Assembly (NCBI GenBank): GCA_003210285.1
Contig: QCVS01000001.1
Location: 105,521 to 169,520 of the forward strand
Origin: Prochlorococcus sp. AG-686-J21
GTDB taxonomy: Bacteria > Cyanobacteriota > Cyanobacteriia > PCC-6307 > Cyanobiaceae
Direction: 5' to 3'
Length of the DNA stretch: 64,000 nucleotides
Shown here: piece after piece, positions 1-10,293 of the stretch
How positions within the stretch are numbered: position 1 is the first letter of the stretch
Layout of the letters: every line of letters starts with the position of its first letter
Program-made: the position numbers and the translations under genes
Notes under the pieces: model-generated
Database searches by the model: none
The model's input: only the letters and a program-made list of their open reading frames with translations
What the model was told of the DNA's origin: nothing

Positions 1-351
1 CCAGACGAAATACCATCTTCAGTAAAAGGTTTAGTTGATAAATTACCTTTTAAAAATCTTAGTAAAATTTCTAATGTAGTTTTTTCTACCAAAGACAATT
101 TAGAACTGCAAAAAATATTAGAGGCTTTATCTAAAGCCCTAATTAATAAAAAATATTTAATAGGTGATAATTTATCAATAGCTGATATTGCAATTGCTGC
201 ACAATTATCTCTTCTTAAATTTCCAAAATCATCGGGACCAATTCTTTCAGGGGAAGGTTCTCAAGAATACATAAATAATCCTTATTTAGAAAATATATTT
301 ATCTGGAGAAACAACATAGAAGAATATCTTTTTAGTGCTAATTCTCAATAA
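1..351 (+). CDS. Glutathione S-transferase C-terminal domain protein (5' truncated by window edge)
   Basis: Open frame from base 1 (PDEIPSSVKGLVDKLPF...LIGDNLSIADIAIAAQLSL...) to TAA at 349-351; the 'L.GD.LSIADIAIA' pattern is typical of the GST C-terminal domain. Not in the ORF track because the start is missing. Confidence 0.7.
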   Translation, partial: PDEIPSSVKGLVDKLPFKNLSKISNVVFSTKDNLELQKILEALSKALINKKYLIGDNLSIADIAIAAQLSLLKFPKSSGPILSGEGSQEYINNPYLENIFIWRNNIEEYLFSANSQ

Positions 352-1048
352 ATTCAAACGATAATTTAAATTTACTAGTTTTAATTGCATGCACTGAGGG
401 ATCTCCAACTTTTGAACCATATGTAGCAATATATTGAAAACCACAGATATTAGGTTTTAAAGTATTATCTGAATTGGAATTATCACGATTACATTTTTGA
501 AATTTACTAATTGTCTCGACCTGATTAACCCTAGATGCTCCTGGTTTATGAAGAGTTTGAATAACTAATTCGTCAGCAAAAAATATATCATCATCTTGAA
601 TTTGATTTCTTCCTGTAATCCTTGAATCAATATATAGATCATCTTTTAAATAAGTTATTTGTTTGTTAATCGATTTAGGATCATTAACAACTTTAATCAA
701 AGTATCGCCAAATATCGCTTTACCAATTGACTCAGAATTTTTCGATCGATTACCAATAACTTCATTTAAATTATTTTTGAAAAAAGTTACTTTGTAAATC
801 ACTGGTGTTTGAGACTCATCTTCTAAATCTTGAGAAGTAACAAGCCAATTACCCTCAAACCAATTAGGATAAATTAAATCTCTTGAAGTATTTGAAAATT
901 TAAAATTTGGTAAGTACAGTTCTGGCCATAAATTTTCTCTTTCATCTAAAAATTCTCTTACATTATGATCATTTAAAGCAAATGCATTATCTAAAGAAAT
1001 TAATTGAATAATTAGAAAAATAATTAATCCTAAAAAATTTTTAATCAT
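338..1048 (-). CDS. Secreted/lumenal conserved cyanobacterial protein (DUF6816-like)
   Basis: 236-aa ORF with N-terminal signal-like hydrophobic segment and a conserved 'WFEGNWLVTSQ' region. Confidence 0.55.
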   Translation of the reverse strand: MIKNFLGLIIFLIIQLISLDNAFALNDHNVREFLDERENLWPELYLPNFKFSNTSRDLIYPNWFEGNWLVTSQDLEDESQTPVIYKVTFFKNNLNEVIGNRSKNSESIGKAIFGDTLIKVVNDPKSINKQITYLKDDLYIDSRITGRNQIQDDDIFFADELVIQTLHKPGASRVNQVETISKFQKCNRDNSNSDNTLKPNICGFQYIATYGSKVGDPSVHAIKTSKFKLSFEFIEN

Positions 1049-1304
1049 GTCTAATCCATTAATAAGATCTGAAGACCATTTTGTATTATTAGAGCCAGAT
1101 TCAAAAGAAAAAATAGTAACTAAAAAAGAAGCAATATTATGGTTAAGAAATTGGCTTCATAAGGTTGACTCATCAACTATATATCAAAAAAAAGATTATT
1201 CCAATGAGGAATTTCTCGAAGAATTATTAGAAAGTACTTATGAATTAGAAATAAAATTTGGATTCGTTATTAAATGGTTTGCTGTGAGAGTGGAACCTGA
1301 TTAA
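1047..1304 (+). CDS. CRR7-like small protein (chlororespiratory reduction 7 family)
   Basis: 85 aa; 'EDHFVLLEP...ELEIKFGFVIKWFAVRVEPD' resembles cyanobacterial CRR7 proteins. Confidence 0.55.
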   Translation: MSNPLIRSEDHFVLLEPDSKEKIVTKKEAILWLRNWLHKVDSSTIYQKKDYSNEEFLEELLESTYELEIKFGFVIKWFAVRVEPD

Positions 1305-1858
1305 TTTATAATTTTTTTGTAAATTCCATAAACTATTTGTTTTGCAACTTCTTCAACATCTTCGTTATTAACCTCAACTCTTAAATCAGCCTGAGAATAT
1401 AAATTTTTTCTAGATTGAAAAATTTGGTTATACAAATCACTTAAATCTTTTCCCTGTAATAGAGGTCTATTTTCAATATCTTTTTTCAACCTCTCAAGAG
1501 CAATCTCTTGCTTTGTGTCAATCCAAATAATAATTCCTTGCCTTAAAACACCCCAGTTTTCTGGTTTAGAAATAATTCCTCCACCAGTAGAAACGATTAA
1601 AGAAGGGATTTTAATTGTTTCTTTTAAGCAATTTGTTTCTAGTTCTCGGAATGCTTTTTCTCCATCTTCCTGGAACATTTCATTAATTGTTTTTTTTGCT
1701 ATATTCTCTATTAATTTATCCAGATCAATATACTTATACCTCAATAACTCGGCTAATACTGGACCAGTTTTAGATTTACCACTAGCCATCATACCTATCA
1801 AATATATACTTCTTCCTTTAATTATTTTGTTTGTTTTCTCAATAATAGATTTTTCCAT
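1301..1858 (-). CDS. aroK: Shikimate kinase
   Basis: Walker A 'IGMMASGKSKTGPVLA', 'DLDKLIE', 'FRELE', 'STGGGII'. Confidence 0.92.
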   Translation of the reverse strand: MEKSIIEKTNKIIKGRSIYLIGMMASGKSKTGPVLAELLRYKYIDLDKLIENIAKKTINEMFQEDGEKAFRELETNCLKETIKIPSLIVSTGGGIISKPENWGVLRQGIIIWIDTKQEIALERLKKDIENRPLLQGKDLSDLYNQIFQSRKNLYSQADLRVEVNNEDVEEVAKQIVYGIYKKIIN

Positions 1859-1908
1859 ACAGACAAAAGAGTATATAAAACCTTAAGATAGTATTATTAC
1901 AGACATTT

Positions 1909-2835
1909 ATGACTTTTACACATACCAAACCATTACATGGCCAGGGACGTGAATGCGTCATAACTCGACGTGCCTGTTTTAGTTCAAGTCATCGCTATTG
2001 GCTTCCTGAAAAAAGCTCAGAAGATAATTTCTCTCTTTTTGGGAAGTGTAGTATAGCTCCAGGACATGGCCATAATTACGAACTTATCGTATCAATGGGG
2101 GGCAAACTTGACTCAGATGGAATGGTCCTTAATCTTTCTGATGTAAAACATTCTATTAAGAGTAAGGTTACTGGACAATTAGATTTTCGTTTTTTAAATG
2201 ACGTATGGCCTGAATTTAATATTCATAGTCAAGAAGGCATTCTTCCAACGACTGAGGCACTAGTTAAAGTTATCTGGAATCGTTTAAAAGATGAACTACC
2301 TCTTACAAGTTTAAGACTTTATGAAAGCCCAACTTTATGGGCAGATTACTATGGAAAAAACATGGAAGCTTTATTAACAATTCAAAGTCATTTTAATGCT
2401 GCTCACCGATTAGCAAAAGATGAGATTTCTCTTGATGAAAACAAGAAGATTTATGGGAAATGTGCCAGAGTAAATGGACATGGACATAATTATTTTCTCG
2501 ATGTAACTGTCCGAGGAAAAATTGATCCAAGAACTGGGATGATATGCGATTTACCTTCATTACAAGCAATTATCGATGATCTTATAGTTGAACCGTTTGA
2601 TCATACTTTCTTAAACAAAGATATCGAATATTTTAAAACTTGCGTCCCAACATGTGAAAATATTGCACTACACATTGCTGATATTCTCTCATCTCCAATT
2701 AAAAAAATTGGAGCAAATCTGCACAAGATAAAACTTCAAGAGAGCCCAAATAATGCTGCGGAAATTTATGTTGAACAAAGCGTACCAAATTCTTTACAAA
2801 GAAATCTTACTAACTCTTTAGTTGCTCAAGCTTGA
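1909..2835 (+). CDS. Tandem-domain 6-pyruvoyl/6-carboxy-tetrahydropterin synthase family protein
   Basis: Two PTPS domains, each with 'GKC...GHGHNY' zinc/Cys motif (GKCSIAPGHGHNY and GKCARVNGHGHNY). Confidence 0.85.
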   Translation: MTFTHTKPLHGQGRECVITRRACFSSSHRYWLPEKSSEDNFSLFGKCSIAPGHGHNYELIVSMGGKLDSDGMVLNLSDVKHSIKSKVTGQLDFRFLNDVWPEFNIHSQEGILPTTEALVKVIWNRLKDELPLTSLRLYESPTLWADYYGKNMEALLTIQSHFNAAHRLAKDEISLDENKKIYGKCARVNGHGHNYFLDVTVRGKIDPRTGMICDLPSLQAIIDDLIVEPFDHTFLNKDIEYFKTCVPTCENIALHIADILSSPIKKIGANLHKIKLQESPNNAAEIYVEQSVPNSLQRNLTNSLVAQA

Positions 2836-3494
2836 ATACACCAAGCATAGCGATCATTATCGCTTCTAGTTTAGATGGAAGGATTGCTTTCCCAAGTGGA
2901 GGAGAATCGCATCTTGGAACTAAGGAAGATAGGAGAATGTTAGATAAAAACTTATCAATAGTTGACGCTACCATTTTTGGATTGGGAACTCTAAAAGCTC
3001 ATCAAAGTACATATTTAGTAAAAAATCATTGTAAAAATGGCGAAATAAAAATCTCAAAAAATCAGCCTATTTCTATAGTCGCCTCCAATAGCAAAAAATT
3101 TAAAAAAGATTGGAATTATTTCAATCAACCAATTAAAAGATGGCTAATCAGCTCTAATAAAAAAGATTTAATAGAGAGTAAAGATTTTGATAAAGAAATT
3201 TTCTACAAAAATTCCTGGAGTAAAACCTTGTTAAGTATTAAGAAAGCTGGAATCAATCGTCTAGCACTTCTTGGTGGAGCAAATCTTATAAATTCTTTTA
3301 TAAAAGAAGATTTGATTGATGAAATCAAAATTACAATAGCCCCAAGAATTATTGGAGGGAAATTTACATGGATACCTGCTGAACAAACAAATAAAATTTT
3401 TAATTTAAAGCAATTTTGGAATATAAAATCGATTCAAGAATTAGATAGAAATGAAATATATATTCATTACATAAGAAAAACTAAAGATGATTAA
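2832..3494 (+). CDS. RibD C-terminal/pyrimidine reductase family protein
   Basis: 'IIIASSLDGRIAFPSGGESHLGTKEDRRMLD' and 'LLGGANLINSFI...DEIKITIAPRIIGG'; TTG start overlaps the upstream stop (TTGA). Confidence 0.75.
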   Translation: MNTPSIAIIIASSLDGRIAFPSGGESHLGTKEDRRMLDKNLSIVDATIFGLGTLKAHQSTYLVKNHCKNGEIKISKNQPISIVASNSKKFKKDWNYFNQPIKRWLISSNKKDLIESKDFDKEIFYKNSWSKTLLSIKKAGINRLALLGGANLINSFIKEDLIDEIKITIAPRIIGGKFTWIPAEQTNKIFNLKQFWNIKSIQELDRNEIYIHYIRKTKDD

Positions 3495-3506
3495 AGTAAA
3501 AAAAAT

Positions 3507-4661
3507 ATGAATCATATTGAGCACAAAATTGAAATTAAACTATCAATTCAAGAAATAAATAAAGAAACATGGAATGAATTAAGAAAAGAAATCAACAATC
3601 CATTTTATGAATGGGAATGGCTCTATAACCTTGAATTATCGAAAAGTGTCTCAAGACAAACTGGATGGCAACCTTTATATTTTATTGCTTATGAAAATGA
3701 AGAAATATGCGGAATAGCTCCACTTTTTCTTAAAAATCATAGTTATGGAGAATTTATTTTTGATCAATCCTTTGCAAAATTAGCTCAAGATTTAAATCTA
3801 AATTATTATCCTAAGCTTATTGGGATGAGCCCTTACAGCCCTATTAATGGATACGAATTTTTATATAAAGAAAATAAAAATAAAATAGAAATTACAAATT
3901 CATTAATAAAACATATTGATGACTTTGCTTTGAAAAATAATATCTTGAGTTGCAATTTCTTATATGTAAACGAAGATTGGGGAAAACATCTACAATCCTT
4001 AGGATATCAGGAATGGATCAATACAAGTAGTGAATGGAAGAATAATGGGGAAAAGAAATTTGATGATTTTTTATCCAGATTCAACTCTAATCAAAGAAAA
4101 AACATTAAAAAAGAAAGAAAATCAATTTCAAAACAAAATCTCGAGATCAAAATCCATACAGAAGAGAATATAAATCTAGAAATGCTTCAAAAAATGCATA
4201 ATTTATACGAGCAGCATTGTTTGAGATGGGGAGTATGGGGTAGCAAATATCTTACCTCTGAATTTTTTGAAAACATTCTTGAAAACAAAAGAAATCTATT
4301 GTTTTTTAGTGCATCAAGAAATGATTCTGAAAGAACGATTGCAATGTCAATGTGTATAAAAAATGAAAAATATATATGGGGTAGATATTGGGGTAGTCAA
4401 GAAGAAGTACTTAACTTACATTTTGAATTATGCTATTACCAGCCTATTGAGTGGGCAATAAAAAATAACATTGAAAGTTTTGATCCTGGAGCAGGAGGTA
4501 AACATAAAAGAAGAAGAGGGTTTTATGCAAAAGGTACTAAAAGTTTTCACAAATGGTTTAACAAAAACATGAAAAATATAATTACCCCTTGGTTAAATGA
4601 AGTTAATTTTCAAACTTTGAAAGAAATTGAGTTAGAAAATAATTCTATACCTTTTAAATAA
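3507..4661 (+). CDS. GNAT-like peptidogalycan biosynthesis/DUF482 family protein
   Basis: 384 aa; 'FNSNQRKNIKKERKSI', 'YEQHCLRWGVWGSKYLT', 'FDPGAGGKHKRRRGF' signature of the DUF482 family. Confidence 0.75.
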   Translation: MNHIEHKIEIKLSIQEINKETWNELRKEINNPFYEWEWLYNLELSKSVSRQTGWQPLYFIAYENEEICGIAPLFLKNHSYGEFIFDQSFAKLAQDLNLNYYPKLIGMSPYSPINGYEFLYKENKNKIEITNSLIKHIDDFALKNNILSCNFLYVNEDWGKHLQSLGYQEWINTSSEWKNNGEKKFDDFLSRFNSNQRKNIKKERKSISKQNLEIKIHTEENINLEMLQKMHNLYEQHCLRWGVWGSKYLTSEFFENILENKRNLLFFSASRNDSERTIAMSMCIKNEKYIWGRYWGSQEEVLNLHFELCYYQPIEWAIKNNIESFDPGAGGKHKRRRGFYAKGTKSFHKWFNKNMKNIITPWLNEVNFQTLKEIELENNSIPFK

Positions 4662-4719
4662 AATAGAAATTAATTGATCCGATAATTGTTTATATTAATA
4701 ATATAATTTTATTAAAAAT

Positions 4720-5112
4720 TTGAAGATGGATTTTATTAAAATATTTGAAAAAAAAATAGATACAGATAATGATTTATCTAATAGATATATTGAGCTAGAC
4801 CCAAATGGATATTTTATTATAAAGATAGATTTGGAGACAAAAAAAATCATCTTAGAACATTATTTAAATACTATTAATAAAGAAGGATATGCAATAGATC
4901 CAAAAACTAATGAGCCTATTAAATGTGACTCAAAAGAAATCAAAACTTGTAATGAGACCTTCATAGGAATTAGTGCTAAAGAGATTGGAATAGCAATAAC
5001 AGAAAAGCGTAATGATCTAATATCTAGATTTGATCATGCCTTATATTTAGGACGAGAGTTACAAAAAGCAGAAGAATGTTTATACAAAAAATTACCCTAC
5101 ATTCAAGATTAA
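4720..5112 (+). CDS. DUF4346-like conserved cyanobacterial protein
   Basis: 130 aa; 'LDPNGYFIIKIDLETKKIILEHY...SRFDHALYLGRELQKAEECL..LPYIQD'. Start may be ATG at 4726. Confidence 0.55.
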   Translation: MKMDFIKIFEKKIDTDNDLSNRYIELDPNGYFIIKIDLETKKIILEHYLNTINKEGYAIDPKTNEPIKCDSKEIKTCNETFIGISAKEIGIAITEKRNDLISRFDHALYLGRELQKAEECLYKKLPYIQD

Positions 5113-5177
5113 GAAATTAAACGAAAGAATTTTAATTCTTATTGAGATGCTAAATTAAATAAAAATATAAAAGATAA

Positions 5178-5270
5178 ATGAACATCATTTTCTATTTTGC
5201 ATTTCTAGGTTTTGGTTTTGGAGCAGCTTTCTTATTAGATAAACTTTTAAGAGCCGTTAAATTAATTTAG
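5178..5270 (+). CDS. petL: Cytochrome b6-f complex subunit PetL-like peptide (30 aa)
   Basis: Translated by hand: MNIIFYFAFLGFGFGAAFLLDKLLRAVKLI*; single TM helix ending in 'LRAVKLI', as in cyanobacterial PetL. Too short for the ORF track. Confidence 0.6.
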   Translation: MNIIFYFAFLGFGFGAAFLLDKLLRAVKLI

Positions 5271-5277
5271 AAAAAAT

Positions 5278-6642
5278 TCATAAGGTTTTTATAACCTCTC
5301 CATATAAATCATATTCATCCGCAAAACAAATATTTGCTTCAACAAATTTACCGATATAATTTTTTTCATCTTCATTATTTTTAATAGATAAGATGACATT
5401 GCCATCTATTTCAGGAGCGAAGTTATAAGAACGTCCAATCAGTTCTTTATTTTCAGATATTTTTTCTACTAAAACCTTAGCTTTTGTACCTACATATAAC
5501 TGATTTTTTTTCTTAGAAATAATTTGTTGAATGGATATTATATTATCTTTTCTTGCATCAGCTACTTCTGAAGATACCCTATTGGGCAAATCGAAAGCAC
5601 TTGTTCCTTCCTCCGGAGAAAAAATAAAAACGCCAACATGATCAAACTCATGCCTATACAAAAAATCTAAAAGATGTTGAAAATGTTTTTGATTTTCTCC
5701 TGGGAACCCAACAATCAAGCTTGTTCTTAATACAGCAGATGGTATTTGCTCCCTTATTTGACTCAAAATTGATTCATTCAAAGAAGCTTGCCAAGGTCTA
5801 TTCATGCTCTTTAGAATGTCTGGATGACTATGTTGCAAAGGTAGATCAAAATAGGGAACTATGTTATTTGAATCTTTAAAAGCTTTAATAACTTCACCAG
5901 TTAAACCAGTTGGATATGCATAATGAATTCGTATCCAAGGAACTGAAACTTTAGACAGTTCTTTCAAGAGTCTTGCTAAAGAAGGTTTACCATAAATATC
6001 TTGACCATAATTTGTTGTAATTTGACTTATTAGTATTATTTCTTGAATCCCTTGAGCTGCAAGATTTTTTGCTTCTGAAACTATAGATTCTATATCCCTA
6101 CTGCGTTGAGGACCTCTTAATTTAGGAATAATACAAAATGCACACTTATAGTCACACCCTTCAGCAATACGAAGATAAGCAACAAATTTATTTTTATCTA
6201 CAAAGCGTGGAATTTTTTCATCTGCAATAAATTCAGGTATTTTTGAAACTTCATTAACAATTTCCCCTTTCTCTACTCGATTGATAACCTTAGCTATTTT
6301 TTGATAATCACCCGTTCCTACTAAAGCTTTTATTTCAGGCATTTCTTTTAAAAGTTCTTCTTTGAAATGCTGGGCCATACAACCAGCAACTATTACCTCT
6401 TTACCTTGATCAGTAAATTCAATTATCTTCCTTATAGATTCTTCTCTAGCTGTTTCTATAAAACTACAAGTATTGACTACAACCACATTCGCATCTTCTA
6501 TATCGTTTCCTACTTCATATCCCTCCTTATCTAATAACCCTTGCATATGTTCAGTATCAACAAGATTTTTCTCACAGCCAACGTGACTAAAAGCAACCTT
6601 TGAACTTTTTTTATCCTTTACCTTTTGATTATTTTGCTTCAC
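5278..6642 (-). CDS. rimO: Ribosomal protein S12 methylthiotransferase RimO
   Basis: '[15 protein letters not shown]', radical SAM '[16 protein letters not shown]', TRAM domain at C-terminus. Confidence 0.92.
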   Translation of the reverse strand: MKQNNQKVKDKKSSKVAFSHVGCEKNLVDTEHMQGLLDKEGYEVGNDIEDANVVVVNTCSFIETAREESIRKIIEFTDQGKEVIVAGCMAQHFKEELLKEMPEIKALVGTGDYQKIAKVINRVEKGEIVNEVSKIPEFIADEKIPRFVDKNKFVAYLRIAEGCDYKCAFCIIPKLRGPQRSRDIESIVSEAKNLAAQGIQEIILISQITTNYGQDIYGKPSLARLLKELSKVSVPWIRIHYAYPTGLTGEVIKAFKDSNNIVPYFDLPLQHSHPDILKSMNRPWQASLNESILSQIREQIPSAVLRTSLIVGFPGENQKHFQHLLDFLYRHEFDHVGVFIFSPEEGTSAFDLPNRVSSEVADARKDNIISIQQIISKKKNQLYVGTKAKVLVEKISENKELIGRSYNFAPEIDGNVILSIKNNEDEKNYIGKFVEANICFADEYDLYGEVIKTL

Positions 6643-6747
6643 GTAATTTAGATATTATGTAAGAAATAATTAACAAAGAAACTTTTATAAGTCTCATTCA
6701 AAGTTAATATTAGGATAGATTCTGCAAATTACAAAGATAAAAGATCT

Positions 6748-7683
6748 ATGGCTCTTAAGACTTTAAAAAGTAAAAATAAAAAAGATCTGAAATGGCCAAA
6801 AATTATAATTGCTATTCTGAGCACCATTGGATTAGTTGATACGGGCTCTATTACTTTAAAAAATTGGGGATTATTTAACTCTCTTTCATGTCCTGGAATC
6901 AAAAATGGTTGCGAAACAGTTTTAAATAGCCCTTGGGGTACACTATTCGAGAATAGTCAATACAATATTCCTCTCTCATTAGCAGGAGTTATTACTTATG
7001 GTTCAATACTAGGATTTTCGATATTTTTATCACTGAATTTAGTTTCTCCTAAAGAAAAATTAAATAAGATGATATGGTGGGCAATATTTTTAATCTCTTG
7101 TGCTTCTTCTGTGTTTAGCATCCTTTTGCTAAATATTATGTTCTTTAAAATCAAGGCTTATTGTTTTTTTTGTATTCTTTCGGCAATTTTATCTATTTCT
7201 ATCTTTATTATCTCTATGATTGGTGCAAAGTTTGAAAGTCGAGAGCCTATGTTTTATAGAGGATTTATTGTTGTTTTAACAGTTCTTGTTGGGGGATTGA
7301 TATGGTCAAATAGTGTTGACCCTTCTAATGCAATTGATATTTCTAAAAATACAGAAAAAGTATCTCCTGCAATCACTACAACTAGCTCACCCCAGAAAAT
7401 TAAGTTTGCTAAATTTTTAAGTGATAATAATATTAAAATGTTTAGCGCATATTGGTGCCCACATTGCCATGATCAAAAACAACTATTTGGCAAAAAAGCA
7501 GTTAAAGAGTTATCTATTATAGAATGTGCACAAGATGGTAAAGATAATCAATATAAACTTTGCCGAGAAAAACAGATTGACGGGTTTCCATCCTGGGAAA
7601 TTAATGGTGAAATATATAGTGGAGTCAAAGATTTAAATGATTTAGCAATAATGACTGAATATGAGGGCGATTTTAATTTTTAA
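6748..7683 (+). CDS. Vitamin K epoxide reductase (VKOR)-thioredoxin fusion
   Basis: Four TM helices with 'CPGIKNGCETVLNSPWG' and 'AYCFFCILSA', then a Trx-like domain with 'AYWCPHCHDQKQLFG'. Confidence 0.88.
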   Translation: MALKTLKSKNKKDLKWPKIIIAILSTIGLVDTGSITLKNWGLFNSLSCPGIKNGCETVLNSPWGTLFENSQYNIPLSLAGVITYGSILGFSIFLSLNLVSPKEKLNKMIWWAIFLISCASSVFSILLLNIMFFKIKAYCFFCILSAILSISIFIISMIGAKFESREPMFYRGFIVVLTVLVGGLIWSNSVDPSNAIDISKNTEKVSPAITTTSSPQKIKFAKFLSDNNIKMFSAYWCPHCHDQKQLFGKKAVKELSIIECAQDGKDNQYKLCREKQIDGFPSWEINGEIYSGVKDLNDLAIMTEYEGDFNF

Positions 7684-9340
7684 TAAACCTTTTAATTATT
7701 TCGTGATTTAGTTGCTGCCTTGTATGGCATTTCCAAGTTGTTTCTTTAATTGGAAAATCATCCCTATAATGGCCTCCTCTACTTTCCTCTCGAAAAAGAC
7801 AAGCTTTTAACAATAGCAATGTTGTAATTTGTCTATTATGCAAATCAAGCAATAAATTAAGTCCTCTCCTATTTGGCTCACTTAGTTTCAATTTTTGATC
7901 AATTTCTATTTTATTAAGACATTCAAGTAGAGGATTTTTTTGTAGTTGATCTATCTCATCTTGAAGAGTTTTTAAAAATTCAGTCATATTTTTTTTATTA
8001 CGAGAGACACCTAAATTAGACCAGCATAATTTTCTCAAACAATCAATTTTATCTGAAACACCTAAGATAAGATCTTCCTTTGGATTATCCATAAAAATTT
8101 CCGTAATATATCTATCTAGCCTTCCTAAGTTATAAGGAGCATTCAACTCGATAGAAGACATTTTTCTTGCAAATACAAGGCATTCCATAAGCGAATTACT
8201 AGCTAGTCTATTTGCACCATGCACTCCTGTAGAGGCTACTTCTCCCACGGCATATAATCCTATGATTGTAGAAGATGCATTTAGATCGGTATGAACACCT
8301 CCCATCCAATAGTGAGCCGCTGGCGCAACAGGAATAACCTCATTTAGAGGATTAACTCCATAATCTTGACATCTACTTATAATCGTAGGAAATCTTTCAA
8401 CAATTTTTTCTGGATCAATAAATCTTAAATCCAAACCAACGTGATCAACATCGTTTTCTTGCATATTATTCATAATTGCTCTACTAACTTGATCTCTTGT
8501 AGCTAGATCACCATTTTCCAAATGCTTTACTGGGCTCTCACCATTCTTATCAACGAGAACTGCTCCCTCACCTCGAAGGGCTTCAGAGATTAGAAAGCAG
8601 GGAGAACCATAAAACTTTAAAGCTGTAGGATGAAATTGAATAAATTCTAAATCCTCTATTGCAGCTCCAGCTTTCCATGAAAGAGCAATTCCTTCCCCAG
8701 CAGATTGGGCAGGATTTGTAGTATTAGTAAATAAGTGTCCACCTCCGCCTGTGGCTAAAACAACAGCTTTAGAAGTAATCCAATATAAATTAGATCCATC
8801 TAATACCTGAACTCCTCTACATACTTCCTTTTCAATAAGTAATTCTGTTACTCTCACACCTCTACAATGCAATATATTCTCCTTGTTTTCGATATGATCC
8901 TCTAAGACTTCTACAAGTGCTCTACCTGTTCTATCTTTAACATGCAAAACTCTTCTACAGGAATGAGCCGCTTCTAAAGTTGTTGATAGTTGATCTGAGC
9001 TCTGATCAAAAATCATACCTAAATTTTGTAACCTATCAACGCAACCAGGAGCGTCTTTCACAAGCATTTCAACAGCAGAGAAGTCACACAAATCATCTCC
9101 AGCTTTTAATGTGTCTTCAATATGAAGAGCAAAAGAATCTTCAGGTTTAACTACTGATGCAATCCCTCCTTGGGCCCATCTGCTAGATGATCTTTTACTT
9201 GTATTCCTATTTAAAAGAAGGACATTTAAATTTTCTGGCAATTCCAAACAAGTCATTAAACCAGCTGCTCCTGCACCAATAACAATCACATCCCATTTAT
9301 TAATAGATATTGATTCTTGCGAAAATGGCGGTCTTAGCAT
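7673..9340 (-). CDS. nadB: L-aspartate oxidase
   Basis: FAD motif 'DVIVIGAGAAGLMTCLEL', 'SSRWAQGGIASV', 'GEVASTGVHGANRLASNSLMECLVF'. Confidence 0.92.
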   Translation of the reverse strand: MLRPPFSQESISINKWDVIVIGAGAAGLMTCLELPENLNVLLLNRNTSKRSSSRWAQGGIASVVKPEDSFALHIEDTLKAGDDLCDFSAVEMLVKDAPGCVDRLQNLGMIFDQSSDQLSTTLEAAHSCRRVLHVKDRTGRALVEVLEDHIENKENILHCRGVRVTELLIEKEVCRGVQVLDGSNLYWITSKAVVLATGGGGHLFTNTTNPAQSAGEGIALSWKAGAAIEDLEFIQFHPTALKFYGSPCFLISEALRGEGAVLVDKNGESPVKHLENGDLATRDQVSRAIMNNMQENDVDHVGLDLRFIDPEKIVERFPTIISRCQDYGVNPLNEVIPVAPAAHYWMGGVHTDLNASSTIIGLYAVGEVASTGVHGANRLASNSLMECLVFARKMSSIELNAPYNLGRLDRYITEIFMDNPKEDLILGVSDKIDCLRKLCWSNLGVSRNKKNMTEFLKTLQDEIDQLQKNPLLECLNKIEIDQKLKLSEPNRRGLNLLLDLHNRQITTLLLLKACLFREESRGGHYRDDFPIKETTWKCHTRQQLNHEIIKRFIKN

Positions 9341-10107
9341 TAAACCAAACCACTTAGTGTTGGTTGAATAATTGCTAACACAATAAAAATACCATCAACA
9401 ATTAAGGTAGTTTGAATTACATAACTTGATACTAAAAAAGCCTTCCCATTTATCGAATTAGGTATAGCATAATTAAAAATTTCTTTTGATATGAACCAGA
9501 GTATTAATGCCGCTAAAATAATAATAGACAAAGATTTAAACTGAATAAGATTTTCTGAAGTTTTCTGAAGTATTAATGGAGCTTTATCAGAATCCGCAAT
9601 AATAACCTCCTTCCATTGATCCATTATTCCTGTCAAAAATATTGTCAAATCTGTAATCGCCGTTCCAAATAAAGACGAGATATAAAAACTTGAACCGATT
9701 TTCCATTTTGTTCCAAGTCCGACAATAGCAAGAGGTAATGCCACTGCTTCAACCGGGATATGGAGAATAGGATAAGCACTTAACCAGCCCCAAAATAAAC
9801 AACCTCCAAGCCAACTTCCCGAGACTCCTAATAATAACGAGCCTACAATAAACCATTTATCTCCCTCTTTTCTAGACAATAAAAAAGCCGTGGCAAGGAT
9901 AAAAAAAGTAGCACAAAGAGCACTTACAGGGGCAAATCTAACCCATGGTGCCTGTACAAAAATTGGCAAAATTACAAAAAAAGAGGACCATAGTCTCAAA
10001 GCAATTGGTCTAGATAAAAAAGTACTTTTAACAATATCGTATCCATTATGAAATCGAGGTTTCAAATTATCATTCACTTCTAAATTTTTAGTAATCAATT
10101 CTTCCAA
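9340..10107 (-). CDS. DUF3120-like cyanobacterial membrane protein
   Basis: 255-aa multi-TM protein; 'FVQAPWVRFAPVSALCATF...GGCLFWGWLSAYPILHIPVEAVALPLAI'. Confidence 0.6.
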   Translation of the reverse strand: MEELITKNLEVNDNLKPRFHNGYDIVKSTFLSRPIALRLWSSFFVILPIFVQAPWVRFAPVSALCATFFILATAFLLSRKEGDKWFIVGSLLLGVSGSWLGGCLFWGWLSAYPILHIPVEAVALPLAIVGLGTKWKIGSSFYISSLFGTAITDLTIFLTGIMDQWKEVIIADSDKAPLILQKTSENLIQFKSLSIIILAALILWFISKEIFNYAIPNSINGKAFLVSSYVIQTTLIVDGIFIVLAIIQPTLSGLV

Positions 10108-10293
10108 TGCATTAAGTCTTTAAAAATTTTTGAATTAATTTAGGTCTACTTTAATAAAAATGCAGATGACATATTTTATTAATCTAATAGTTGAAATAAA
10201 TTAATCATATTTAATATTTTAAGAGTATTTAATATACTTTGAGTCTTATATGAGTTTACAATAAATCTAAAGATAAAAGATTGGTCTTTAATT

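Noticed and set aside
1515-1886. 123-aa plus-strand ORF antisense to aroK
   Set aside because: Wholly explained as shadow of the strongly supported aroK frame.
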